A stretch of 64,000 bases of DNA from Brachypterus glaber. Its lineage: Eukaryota; Arthropoda; Insecta; Coleoptera; Kateretidae. The notes under the pieces were generated by a model, which saw nothing but the letters and a program-made list of their open reading frames with translations, was not told the origin of the DNA and did no database searches. The stretch lies in contig OY294047.1 of NCBI GenBank assembly GCA_958510825.1, positions 44,933,365-44,997,364 on the forward strand. The letters run 5' to 3'. Shown here piece by piece: positions 54,534-64,000 of the stretch. The position numbers were made by a program, and so were the translations under genes. Position 1 is the stretch's first letter; each line of letters begins with the position of its first letter.

Positions 54534-56162
54534 GTTACATCCCAACCCTTGTTTGGGTTGATTTTGTTCCAAAAAAAGTATTAGTTTGTTGCATTGATTC
54601 TTAATCAATGTTTGTTAGAAGTAGTATTTTCTTCATTTGTATGGTTCTACTATACTCAGGGCCGGTGGGGGGGATGGGGGGAGCCTCCCTCCCCACCTAT
54701 CTCGAAATCTAAAAAGTTGCATATTTTATGGATTCAAATAAAAAAGTTGCATATTTCACGAAAGGGTTGGACCTTTTTTTTAGTCATTAACTAACTTTTT
54801 TGTCGGAGAAAAAAGTAAAAAATTGCATTTTTAGGCTAAAAAAAGTTGAATTTTTTGACCTCCCCCTTCACGAAATCTTCTTCGCTACGACTCTGACTAA
54901 ACTTAAGTAACAATGTACTTTACTTTCCTTTACGGAACTAAATCCATGTTTTACAAGCTTTTAACTGTACTTTTGTGTGTTTTCATACTGCATAGACATT
55001 AAATATTATCTGTTTGATATCTCTTTGAACTAAATTGCTCTATTTTAATTATCCACAAGCTATGTCGGCTTGCAAAACACATTTCAGTCAGATCTTTAAC
55101 CAATTTGATAGATTAATTCTGTTGTACTCTTCGTGGTCTTATGACTAAAAGAGTATTATACGATATTAGATAGTAGATGGCTGGATTAGGGTTATATATT
55201 ACAAAACGTTTTTTTACTAAAACTGCCGACGTTTCGTTGGCTTTATTCCAACTTCTTCAAAAGGCACACTACAAGAAATGTAACAATTATGTTATAACTT
55301 TTCAACAATTCAAAGAGCCAGAAAGAAAACAATATAAGTTTAAAAATTCGTTAATAAAATAATAAAATATAATTTTTTTTCAAAATTTATAAAAAATAGA
55401 AGGGAAGATCCGAGAAACCCCATTTTTTTTAGTAATGTACTTTAATTGATAGAAACAATACCAATTTTGAAAAAATCGATTTATTAATGAAAAAGTTCGA
55501 GGGGGCTCCACTATTTTTTTAAAAATATATTAAAAATAGAAGGAAAAGTCCGGAAAATTTGAATAAAATCCTATAAACTCAAGATTTTTTAAAAAACATT
55601 AATCTGACTGATGAAAATATTCGTATCGGATTATGAAAAAAAAAATCCATTTAAAACTAAATATCTTGGGGCGCCAATTTTCAAAAAAAAAATATGAAAA
55701 GCAATAGAAAAAGCAAAAATTTTATTAATTTAAAATTTTTAGACAAGCTTACTTTGATTAATAGAAACTTCATACCAATTTTGAAAAAATCCATTAATAA
55801 ACAAAAAAGTTAGAGGGGGCTGCGTTTTTGGACAAAAGTCGACAAATTTGACTTTTGAATTTCAAAAAAGTAAATAGGGCAAACGAATAAGGAATAGTTA
55901 GTTATATTAAAGCGTTTTTTTTTCTACAAGAGTTTAAACTAGAAAAAACCATATAATTTTTTCAATGCTTTTATAACTAAAATAAATACTAAACTTTTGA
56001 ATAAGCAATAATTTAAGTTATGTTTTGAAATAAAATAATTAAAAGAAGTATAAACTAACAAAATATTATATTTAATTAATAAAACTTTTTCATTCTTACG
56101 ATTTGTGTACTTTTAAATTAGCAAAATTTCCACTTTCAATGTAAAATAATTTTGCATAACGC
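54534..56162. other. Intron DNA, no gene
   Basis: Part of the 7.3-kb prolyl hydroxylase intron. It holds a G-rich GCCGGTGGGGGGGATGGGGG patch at about 54661 and AAAAAGTTGCATATTT repeats at about 54710-54755. The CGTTTCG/CTTCTTCAA motif lies at 55226, and several GAGGGGGCT-type blocks with A-rich DNA occur between 55390 and 55820. Confidence 0.55.
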
Positions 56163-57055
56163 TACACTGTAGCAACTGCATGTAAAATAATGTAAAAATA
56201 CATGAATTTACATAGTACGGAATATTAAATTTACTATTCTGGACTACGCATAAGTCATGAATTTATGTAAAAGAATGTAAAATAAAGTAAAATAATGTAA
56301 AATACTGAAAAATAATGTAAAATAATGTAATATAATGTAAAACAATGTAAAAGAATGTAAAAGAATGTAAAATAATGTAAAAGAATGTAAAATAATGTAA
56401 AAAATATATATTTACATTGATTTACATATTTTTACATGGTTTTACCATGTCGGGCTATGTTTTATTTTTAGACGCGCGTGGGCTTTGGGCAATAACCAAG
56501 GAGGCGTCGCATCATAAGACGGACCGTTTAATATTGTTATTGTTAGAGAGATAGCGACGCATGCTGCTAGGTTAAAGTGTTAAAAGTGTAAAAAAGGTAA
56601 ATATTATTTATGTACGATATTTAAATGCTTTATTTGTGGCCTAAAATTTACGTTCATTATAAATTACAATCTTTATCAACCAATAGATCTTTAAAGAAAG
56701 ATGTAAGCAGTTTATACTCGTATTAAGGGTGCAAATCGTTTGGTTTATTAAACCAAATAAACTTTACTATACGATATTTCAAAAAAGCTTTGACACAGAG
56801 ACTTGTAATTTGGAACAAGCATTTTCTAAGTAGTAAATATTTTTATTCAAATTTCAAGTCCAAACCATTCTGGACTGTAATTTTTAGCGTTCCGGTCTAT
56901 GCAAAATATTACCATTCTGGACTAAGTAATTTTACCGTTCCGGTCTATGCAAAATATTACCATTACGGACTATGTAATTTTTACCATTCCGGTCTATGAC
57001 AACATATTACCATTTACGGACTATGTAATTTAATGTAATTTATTTTTACCGTGTA
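56163..57055. mobile_element. TIR element with internal tandem repeats, copy 1
   Basis: Ends TACACTGTA and TTTTTACCGTGTA. From about 56268 to 56400 a decamer-like AATGTAAAAT/AATGTAAAAG is repeated about a dozen times. From about 56845 to 57030 a unit of about 48 bp, CCGGTCTATGCAAAATATTA plus CCATTCTGGACTA, recurs at 56892, 56940 and 56989. Copy 2 at 62267-62482 is much shorter, so the internal arrays, and perhaps an inserted middle (56410-56840), are expansions. Confidence 0.7.
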
Positions 57056-57549
57056 CCGATTACATAACTTTTTTAATTATAAAGCATTATAAGAATAATT
57101 TAAATAGTACAATACAAAAAACTAACAAAAAATCCAGTACTTATTGTATTTTACCCTAGACGATTTTTGTCAAAAGCTTAACCCAACTTGTCAAAATAGT
57201 ATAATGTTAAAATTTACGATTTAAATGCCTCCTTTGATAAAACCTTTTTAAAAAAAATCGGCAGTGCAAAGAGTTTATTATATAATGCCAAGCATTACAT
57301 ATCTGCAAGACATGTTTTATTAAAATGGTTGTAGTTATTACACTGCAAGCAATTACATGAAGCATTTAAGTTAATAGAGAAGAATTATTACACAAACAAG
57401 TCTTATCTTTGAACATTACCTATACCATGTTTTCGTTGTTAGATCTAAATCTTTTTAAATCTATATTTTACGAAAGATATTAAACTTTTTAACTAACTTG
57501 AGTACTATTTGATACACATAGTAACTTCAGTTCGGGGCCAGATCCTATA

Positions 57550-57984
57550 TTGGGTGTTACAAGAAAGCAGGTAAAGACCGCTCTCGATGATTGGGCTTAT
57601 ACCAAGCTAGAGGAGCAATGGAGGGCGGTCGACGGTTGCCGGCAAGCTAGGGACTTCCTGGCTGGCCCAAGCAAATCAAAGACCGACTGGTTGCTGGAAA
57701 ACGGAAGAACTGGACTCAGACAACTTGTAGGGGTCCTCACGGGCCACTGCAAGCTAAGGAAGCACCTGGCAACAATGCGGATTGTAAAGAGTCCGCTATT
57801 CCCAGAGTGCGGAGAGGATAAAACATCCTCTCATTACTTAGCCGAGTGTGTCAGATACGACAGGATCAGGTTGCAAGTCTTTGAAACTCAAAGACTCAAC
57901 CAAGATGAACTAAGAGATCTCCCCTGGGCCAATATCCTGACCTTTATTGAAAGGACGGGCAGGTTCAAGGAGGACTCAAATTAG
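57550..57984 (+). pseudogene. LINE RNase H and C-terminal fragment
   Basis: One hundred and forty-four codons to a stop. The middle, LRQLVGVLTGHCKLRKHLAT, followed by a Cys/His cluster (FPECGEDKTSSHYLAEC), is the RNase H end and zinc-like motif found in I/R1/LOA-type and some Jockey-type LINEs. The first Met is not native; the domain is cut at its 5' side. The 3' UTR with CAAAAAGGGCCAGAAATGGC and a (TAC)n-like tail ends near 58075. A second 3' fragment of the family is at 28530. Confidence 0.82.
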
Positions 57985-58179
57985 TAAATGGCTGGGATTG
58001 CCTGGGGTGACAAAAAGGGCCAGAAATGGCCTAGTTGTCCGGCTTTGGCCAACCCAAAAATTTACTACTACTAACTTCAGTTCGGCATATTAAGTATTAA
58101 TTTCATGAACTATGGATACATTCAAAAAAGTTGTAGCTGGGTTTATAGTGGCCCTAATTCGAGGCATTGATATATGCCA

Positions 58180-58255
58180 AATAATAATAATAATTATTAA
58201 TTATAATAATAATAATTAATAATAATAATAATTATTATTATTATTATTATTTAAA
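58180..58255. repeat. (AAT)n/(ATT)n simple repeat
   Basis: Alternating blocks of AAT and ATT units forming a near-palindromic microsatellite. Confidence 0.85.
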
Positions 58256-58587
58256 TAATTTTTTATTAAATTGATTAATTGATTAACCTTCAACCTGTCT
58301 AGGATGTAATGTAACAATAGAATATGTACATCATTATTAATATTAAACAAAGAAGCGACATTCTAAAACACTGACACATTGCATTGAGTTATTAATTATT
58401 ACATTAATTAACAAACCGTGAAGATTCACAGTGGATGCCAAGTAACGCAACAACAGAAAAAAAAAATTAGAAATAAGAAAAAATAAAAAATAATTTTAAA
58501 AAAAAATAGTTTTTTTTTCAACTTTTTTTTTTTTAATTATTTTTTCTTAATTTTTTATTTTTTTTAATGATAGTTTTTTAAATTTTT

Positions 58588-58790
58588 TTAAAATTTTAAC
58601 CCTCCATAACTTTTTTGTTTTTAGGGGGATTCTTTTCAAAAACAATAGAAGCTTTTTCTGAAAACTTCGAGTAGATCGGATAATTCGTTCTTGAGTTATT
58701 GTGTAAAACAAAAATCATGACAGACGGACAATTTCGTATTTTCTTAATTTTTCATGAAACAAATTTGTACCATCGTTTTCATAATAAACG
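58588..58790 (+). repeat. Copy of the 448-772 repeat, left part
   Basis: CCATAACTTTTTTGTTTTTA, TTCTTGAGTTATTGTGT and CATGAAACAAATTTGTACC follow the order seen at 448-660. It is interrupted after about 58770 and resumes at about 59744. Confidence 0.75.
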
Positions 58791-58899
58791 CTTACACCTA
58801 AAAATGTTACAGATTATATTGAACTTTATCAAGGTCTCTTTGACGTTTATTTGTCAAATATTATTATGACATTACTTGTCAAAATAATTCACATTAGTT

Positions 58900-59284
58900 A
58901 TGCCGCAGCTTACAAATTATCAAAAATGTATTATAACAGCAAGAATAAATGACGGGATAAGTGTACGTGAAATAGCCACTGAATTAAATGTTGCAAACAG
59001 CACTATAATGCGAGCAAAGAAAAAACTTGAGGAAACTGGACAGATTAGCAGAAAGCGGGGTTCTGTTCGAAGTAGAATGAGTAGTGCAGAAGATATGCAA
59101 TTAATGAATTATCTGCGGGAAAACCCTTTCCATACCGGAGTCAGAGCGAGGGAAGAAACTAACTTTCCTGGGTCATAATGCTGAAGAATTACGACAGGCC
59201 ATCCTTGAGGCTTGGCACGCAAAAATTACACCAAATTACACAAACCAACTGTTAGAATTACAAAGAAGATTTTTTTATTTTTGA
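58900..59284 (+). pseudogene. Tc1-type transposase, centre deleted
   Basis: MPQLTNYQKCIITARINDGI then SVREIATELNVANSTIMRAK forms the first helix-turn-helix of a Tc1-like transposase, followed by a linker (RKRGSVRSRMSSAED) and YLRENPF, about 88 residues. The sequence then jumps, one frame over, to LGHNAEELRQAILEAWHAKI and LLELQRRFFYF, the usual last residues of the protein (59165-59284). The whole catalytic DDE region, more than 200 residues, is missing. ACCATCGTTTTCAT (58772) and ATGAAAATGATGGT (about 59735) face each other around it and may be terminal repeats. A CAGTATGTCTCCAGATAGAG-type segment lies on the minus strand near 59495-59514. Confidence 0.85.
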
Positions 59285-59743
59285 TATCTTAAAATAAGTC
59301 ACTCTTGATGATGTTTTTTTTTCTTTATATTTTTGAAGACACTATTTTGAAGAAAAAAACATTATCCCATGAACCGTAAGAGTTGTACAAAAAGCGCTTA
59401 GTGTTTTGTGAGTTTAAAATCAAGCAGGGCAAGTTATAAAGAGTGACTTTTTTTGAGATCAAATCAAAAATAAAAAATAAATTCCTCTTTGTAACTCTAT
59501 CTGGAGACATACTGTATAAATATCATTTATAATAAAATTTGTTAACCTTTTTGCTTATAAGCATATATGCTTAAAGACAGTTATAGGACTTGCACTATAT
59601 AATATAGACTGTACTTTAACCTTACTTAATTATTACGGAAAATGTCAGTGTCTATCTTAGTAAAGTACATGTACCACAACTAAAAATTTAATTGTTGGGG
59701 TACCTCAGGGTTCTGTGATGTGAGCGTTTTCTATGAAAATGAT

Positions 59744-59842
59744 GGTATCCAAGAATTTTTTGTCTAGGATGTATTTTGGCGATTTTGGGAAATTCGAAAC
59801 TACCGTATAATACTATTCTAGCGCTAAGCCCTGTGAATAGTA
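59744..59842 (+). repeat. Copy of the 448-772 repeat, right part
   Basis: TCCAAGAATTTTTTGTCTAG, then GGCGATTTTGGGAAATTCG and ACTATTCTAGCGCTAAG, as at 658-745. The transposon remnant lies between this and 58588-58790. Confidence 0.8.
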
Positions 59843-60188
59843 CAATTATACTATTATTATAATTATTTAATAAATATATATTTGGAAATTTCAAATTGGT
59901 ATATTATAATGTGTAAAGGCCATATATGTCTAAATATATTGAAACAAATATGGTTATTTATGTTAGTGACATATTTGGCCAAGGATGCAATATTATATGC
60001 AAACCGATGCATCGCAAACTGTAAAATGTAATACAGTAAAATAACTAAAATTAAATACACATATGCACAGTGAATTGACTGAAAATTTTCAAGACTGCAA
60101 TTTAATAGTAAATATAATGTATTTTTTTACAGTTAGTGCCGAGGTTTTAAGCATTAAAAGCCAGAATTTTACGGTGCAGGCCGAGGGG

Positions 60189-60536
60189 CATAATAGTTAT
60201 TTATGGTACTAGTAGGTAAAGTAAGATATTGCCCATGAGAAAATTAACCTGCGAGGCGTCAGCCAATCAGGTTAATTTTCGAGAGGGCAATATCGGTTTA
60301 TCCATGAGTGCCATACAAGGTTTTATCCAATAAATAGCTTAGGAATTCATAATTTTATCAAAAATATTAATGACATTTACAAGAAAATAATTTGACAAGT
60401 GACAGTTGAGTGGGTAAAATAAATAATTATCCACTCAATAAAGTAAAATCCACGCGAGGGTTATTATTGAGTTTATATATTTAAAATAAAGCTGGTAATT
60501 GTCTTATTATCTGTATGTATTGGATAAATATTTTTA
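60189..60536 (+). repeat. Interspersed repeat, copy 2, with inserted hairpin
   Basis: Matches 20840-21090 but contains about 100 extra bases after GTACTAGTAGGTAAAGTAAG. This extra part is a 70-base hairpin (60225-60294), GATATTGCCCATGAGAAAAT against ATTTTCGAGAGGGCAATATC with inner ATTAACCTG/CAGGTTAAT, plus a short trailer. Confidence 0.8.
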
Positions 60537-61046
60537 TACTAGTTGACAACTAGTAGTTGTATTAACAAAATTTAAAGAAATAAGAATACGTAATCTGGAA
60601 ATCCATATTTGGTTGTAATGTAATAAGAATAATGTTAAATGTGCGATAATTTAATACCACCATATTATATCACAAGTAAAGATTAAGCATTAAAAATCAG
60701 GGTCATTTATGATAATACAGTGTTTATGTTTCCAAATAAAATTTGATAATTTATTTAGTATGCATTCGGGAAATATTTTATTACCACGTTTAGTCATTTA
60801 TTTACAATGTTTTTTTTTATTTTTTTTATTTTACAACTAATTAAAAAATGTTTTTTTATTTTGTTAAAAAAAACCTTTTTTAAAGAAATATTTTTCGAAA
60901 ACAAACAATTTTTTTTTATTATTTAAAAAAAAAATTAATTATAATTTTTGCTTGCCCCTGGTAAATGAATACCAGTGTTTACAAGCAAATTAAAGTGTGT
61001 CAGAGGCATTTACACGCAATGGCCCTTAAATAAGCTGTCATATTAC
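60537..61046. other. Intron DNA, homopolymer-rich
   Basis: No gene. T/A homopolymer blocks run at 60805-60935, directly 3' of the donor of the prolyl hydroxylase exon at 61047. Confidence 0.5.
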
Positions 61047-61382
61047 CTTGTTTGTACGTCGAAAACGCCAAATACTCCAGTATATCACCCCGATCAACCG
61101 TGACGTTGGCCTCCCTGCCCAGTCTGGCTTCCGCTTCCCGCATCCACAGCTGAGTATGATAAAAATCTCCGTTGTTGTACGACTGTCTGCCCAACTCAAA
61201 ACAGTCCGCAGCGCTGAGCTCGGCGCTGTATTTTACTCCGTTCAGCTCGCCGCGGGCCAGTGAGGAGGTGTCCAAACGGTAGGTGTCTTGAAGTCTGGTT
61301 AGAGCCACCGCGGCCCCGTTTAGGTCCTCGTCTGTGGGGAACTTCATGTTGTCTTTGTAGTATGTGATGTTTTGCATGAAAT
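61047..61382 (-). CDS. Prolyl 4-hydroxylase alpha, N-terminal domain exon
   Basis: Acceptor TTTTTTTTTTTCAG, donor GGTAATATG. It begins two bases into an Asp codon and carries 111 codons: FMQNITYYKDNMKFPTDEDL, AALTRLQDTYRLDTSSLARG-type residues, AADCFELGRQSYNNGDFYHT, QLWMREAEARLG, then DILEYLAFSTYKQG. This is the second half of the P4Ha_N region and the first TPR helices. The enzyme hydroxylates proline in collagen-like chains in the ER lumen, with Fe(II), ascorbate and 2-oxoglutarate, as a tetramer with protein disulfide isomerase. The preceding exons (signal peptide and first ~90 residues) are not seen before 64000. The gene type is certain; which insect paralogue it is cannot be told. Confidence 0.96.
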
Positions 61383-61436
61383 CTGAAAAAAAAAACACAT
61401 TTACAGATAACTTTATATTGATATATTTTTTTATTC

Positions 61437-61952
61437 GATTGATTCTAAAAGAGACACTTTTTGTTCATGTTTTACGGGCGAAAAGTTGAACTTTGTGGCC
61501 CTAGGACCAAAAAGTTTTTTTCGCCCGCTAACTAAAACTTATTTTTAAGTTTTTTAAAAGAAGATGCTTTACCTTTACTGTAATATTTATAAATAAATAT
61601 GACCTTTAGGTCACTTTTGGTCTTTTGGTCTAACTGTTCTTTTTAACCAGATAGTTATTATAAACATTTCATACAAAATAAAAATATATTTTAACTGATT
61701 AATCTGTATTCATCCACTAACATAAATTAAAAACACAAAATTTCAATTGTAAAATCAATTTCAATATTTATAATATTCATAGAACGGTTCAGAAGTATTA
61801 CTATTTTCATAACAGACACATTTTAACAGAAATTAATCACCAAGCTATATCTTTTTTAATTTGAAAATTAAACCGCACGCAAAAGAAACGATTCAATTGT
61901 TTTTTTAGCGATTTGATTGGATAACAATTTGTCATGGATAACTAGATAAGGG
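61437..61952 (-). repeat. Interspersed repeat of about 0.5 kb, copy 2
   Basis: Reverse complement of 21700-22250: GATTGATTCTAAAAGAGACA, the CGGGCGAAAAG/CGCCCGC hairpin segment, AAACCGCACGCAAAAGAAAC and TTTGTCATGGATAACTAGAT. It lies about 55 bp upstream of the prolyl hydroxylase exon in the next intron. Confidence 0.85.
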
Positions 61953-61978
61953 AGCGTTCAAGTATTACGTAACGCAAA
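61947..61978 (+). repeat. CGTTCAAGTATTACGTAACG terminal-type motif
   Basis: GAGCGTTCAAGTATTACGTA followed by ACGCAAAATTT. Near-identical segments occur at 10847, 13266, 13480 (inverted), 13777 (inverted, partial) and 25142 (inverted), generally at a repeat edge. Confidence 0.6.
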
Positions 61979-62039
61979 ATTTGGACATTTTTTGTCTGAC
62001 TCGTACCCCGTCTCGCAAACCAGCTTTCTCCTGTGTACC

Positions 62040-62240
62040 GGGTGTCCCAACTCTATTTACCCCACGATTTTCTCGAAAACTTAAAGAGAGAATTAAATTC
62101 TGCGAAAAACATCTTAAATTAGACAACTTAATTAAGTTTAAACCATCTTTTAGCATATATTTGATACTTTCAGCTCTCAAAATTTGGGCAGGGGGCACGG
62201 GGGGACGACCCCCTTTCCATTTAAAAAAATGTCCCCCTTA
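62040..62240 (+). repeat. Foldback family remnant
   Basis: Contains TTAGACAACTTAATTAAG, CATCTTTTAGCATATATTTG, ATACTTTCAGCTCTCAAAAT and a GGGCAGGGGGCACGGGGG-type block, then CCATTTAAAAAAATGTCCCC, as in 39103-39779. GCATATATTTG shows the uninterrupted target of the LTR retrotransposon. Confidence 0.75.
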
Positions 62241-62266
62241 AATGTAGAGGATAGAAAATCTATTCA

Positions 62267-62482
62267 TACACTGTAAAAACTGAATGTAAAATAATGTAAA
62301 AATAACTAAGTACATTTACTATACTGGACTATGCATGAATTTGTCTAAAAATGTGTAAAAAGATTTAATTTTGTGTAAAAGAATGTAAAATATGCAAAAT
62401 ATTACCATTATGGACTATGCAATTTTTAACGTACGGCAACATATTACCATTTACGAACTATGTAATTTATTTTTACCGTGTA
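62267..62482. mobile_element. TIR element, TACACTGTAAAAA family, copy 2
   Basis: 216 bp, TACACTGTAAAAA to TTTTTACCGTGTA, with one AATGTAAAATAATG block and one TATGCAAAATATTACCATTA block. It is the short form of 56163-57055. Confidence 0.8.
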
Positions 62483-62964
62483 GAGACAACGTGATAAAAA
62501 GCAAGGCAAGAATTTTTTTAGAATTAAAACTGGCTATTTTTTATTAATTAAATTGACTCTTTATACTGATATTGGATAAAATCAAGATTAAATCATTTTG
62601 CATTTGGGAGGACAGTCGCGACTTGTAATTTAAAAGGTATGCAGGGGTGTGCAGAGAGTGCGAATTCTACGTTTAAGTGTATACTAAATATATGGATTAT
62701 CTGTATAGTATGCAATGATTATTATGTTGCGATATTTTTATCGGCATGTCGCGACAGTAAAATAAATTGAAAACTTTTTTTACCGGAAAAAACTTATTTC
62801 GCAACAATAGAAATTTTATATAAAACAAATTAGGTGCTCAATTAATCATAATTGTATTGTTGATTTAACAATTTTATGCACTTTATTCTCAATACATTTG
62901 TTAGCAGCTTTGCAGCAGAGGATTATCATTCATTTACCCCAAAAAAAGAAAGATAAAATAACTT

Positions 62965-63350
62965 TTTAAAATGTCTGTCTGTCTATCCGTCAGTCTGTCA
63001 CGTTTTCCGAACTATAACTCAAGAAAGAATAATTCGAGCTGTGGGGGACTAAACATTTAAAAAAAAATAGTGGAAGACAAACAAACGATCAAGTGTTTCT
63101 TTTCAGGAATAATAAGGTTTATTAACAAGATCACTCGTACCAAATTTGAAAATGATCCCAAAAAAAAATAAACTAAACTTTTAAAAAAAACTTGTAAAAA
63201 AAATTTAAAAAAGAAATAGAAGGAAAAGTGCGATTAACGTCTTTTTCTCAGGAAAAAAAAATACTTTTATTAATAGGATCAATCTCACTAATTGTAAAAA
63301 AAATCGCTCAAAAACAAAAACGATATAGGGGGCGCCACATAAAAATTAAA
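62965..63350 (-). repeat. Relative of the 448-772 repeat, reverse orientation
   Basis: CTGTCTGTCTATCCGTCAGT, CACGTTTTCCGAACTATAAC and TCAAGAAAGAATAATTCG are the complement of the GAGTTATCGTGT/GGACGGATCGACGG core at 565-615. The following A-rich blocks with GGGGGCGCC-type segments resemble 55490-55820. Confidence 0.6.
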
Positions 63351-64000
63351 AACAATTTAAGCTAAAAATTCGCCAGGAAAATATTACTTGCAACTGCGAG
63401 GAGTATACTTACTATAAAGTGCAAAGCAATATTTATCTTCACTGCTTCTTTTATATATCACTGCAATTGCATTGTTGTAAAATAAATCGAAATTTCACAG
63501 AAAATGGAGCGACTATTTTTATGTGTCGCTTTAAATAATTGTCTGTTTGTTTGGATGTTTGTTTGTTCAGTTTTATACAGTTTTAATTATATAGAACTAT
63601 TTGTTGGTTATTTAATTAACAATTATTTCATTTTAATATGTAGGTTTCATCTGTAATTGTATTAAAAATTATTACTTTTTGTTTAGTGAACAATGCAGAG
63701 AGACAAATATATCCGGGTGAGTTATTTGCCACAATTGTGGCAAATCACTGCATAAATTATTAGTTCTTACCTACTGGTTTCATATAATATACTGTTACAT
63801 GTTTAATTTTATTTAACATAGTGTTTTAAAGTTAAATTCACAGTTATTCAGACTAAATTCATCCCAAAATAATACCTTAACTATTATCGAGATTATTGTT
63901 TATTTTAAAGGCGCCTTTTCACGGAGCAATTTGTACGCAAGTTTGGTGATATGCAATTTTGTTGCAAGAATAATTCAGTCCCTGCGCAAATTTGATGCTA
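63351..64000. other. Right edge, no gene seen
   Basis: No exon for the prolyl hydroxylase N-terminus and no other gene. A TGCCACAATTGTGGCA palindrome lies at 63727-63742. Confidence 0.5.

Noticed and set aside
55605..55640. Hammerhead ribozyme core (CTGATGA) as part of a Penelope-like element
   Set aside because: CTGATGA is present, but the required GAAA partner and flanking stems are not.
61048..61263. Plus-strand frame opposite the N-terminal prolyl hydroxylase exon
   Set aside because: Shadow of the coding strand, which matches the family over its full length.

Overview
The window looks like intergenic and intronic DNA from a repeat-rich, AT-rich insect genome. A beetle or another TE-laden insect is plausible, but nothing here fixes the order. 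The evidence is a spliced collagen-type prolyl 4-hydroxylase alpha gene with GT-AG introns, insect-type Ty3/gypsy, LINE and Tc1 elements, a tRNA-derived SINE, many TIR MITEs and many long palindromes. No operons, bacterial genes, CRISPR arrays or rRNA were seen.

Host genes. On the minus strand six exons (61382 down to 49900) encode about 400 residues of a prolyl 4-hydroxylase alpha subunit, including the iron and 2-oxoglutarate ligands. All five internal junctions keep phase. The signal-peptide end lies beyond the right edge, and the last short exon was not found. On the plus strand three exon-like ORFs behind good splice acceptors (22589, 38934, 43730) belong to one exon family. Two share a Ser-rich segment and HRRASEGGANL with almost only synonymous differences, so an unrecognised plus-strand gene with duplicated exons probably spans 22.5-44 kb. 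A further GC-richer minus-strand ORF (16502-16729) sits in the centre of a long foldback repeat.

Mobile DNA, left to right. A young 8.46-kb Ty3/gypsy element (945-9406; two 2092-bp LTRs with no difference seen, ATAT target duplication) is inserted in an older foldback element. It lacks most of gag, the protease and the start of RT, and has a frameshift in RT. From 10 to 30 kb there are a SINE, several MITEs and long palindromes at 11.7, 13.2, 16.1 and 23.0 kb, plus a 121-bp satellite at 27 kb. From 30 to 32 kb a CR1/Jockey-like LINE with a (TA)n expansion inside its RT frame lies in one arm of another palindrome. From 33 to 35.3 kb two adjacent palindromes carry 16-bp tandem repeats in their arms. 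From 39 to 42.6 kb there is a nest: an outer palindrome holds a foldback element, two LINE fragments and a TIR element filled with four 175-bp repeats. From 44 to 64 kb MITEs, a LINE RNase H fragment and an internally deleted Tc1 fill the introns and flanks of the prolyl hydroxylase gene.

The organising theme is nested insertion into self-complementary DNA. At least ten long inverted repeats occur in 64 kb, several of them split by later insertions whose order can be read. All comparisons were made by eye; element ends are good to a few bases where a target duplication or perfect TIR is cited and looser elsewhere.
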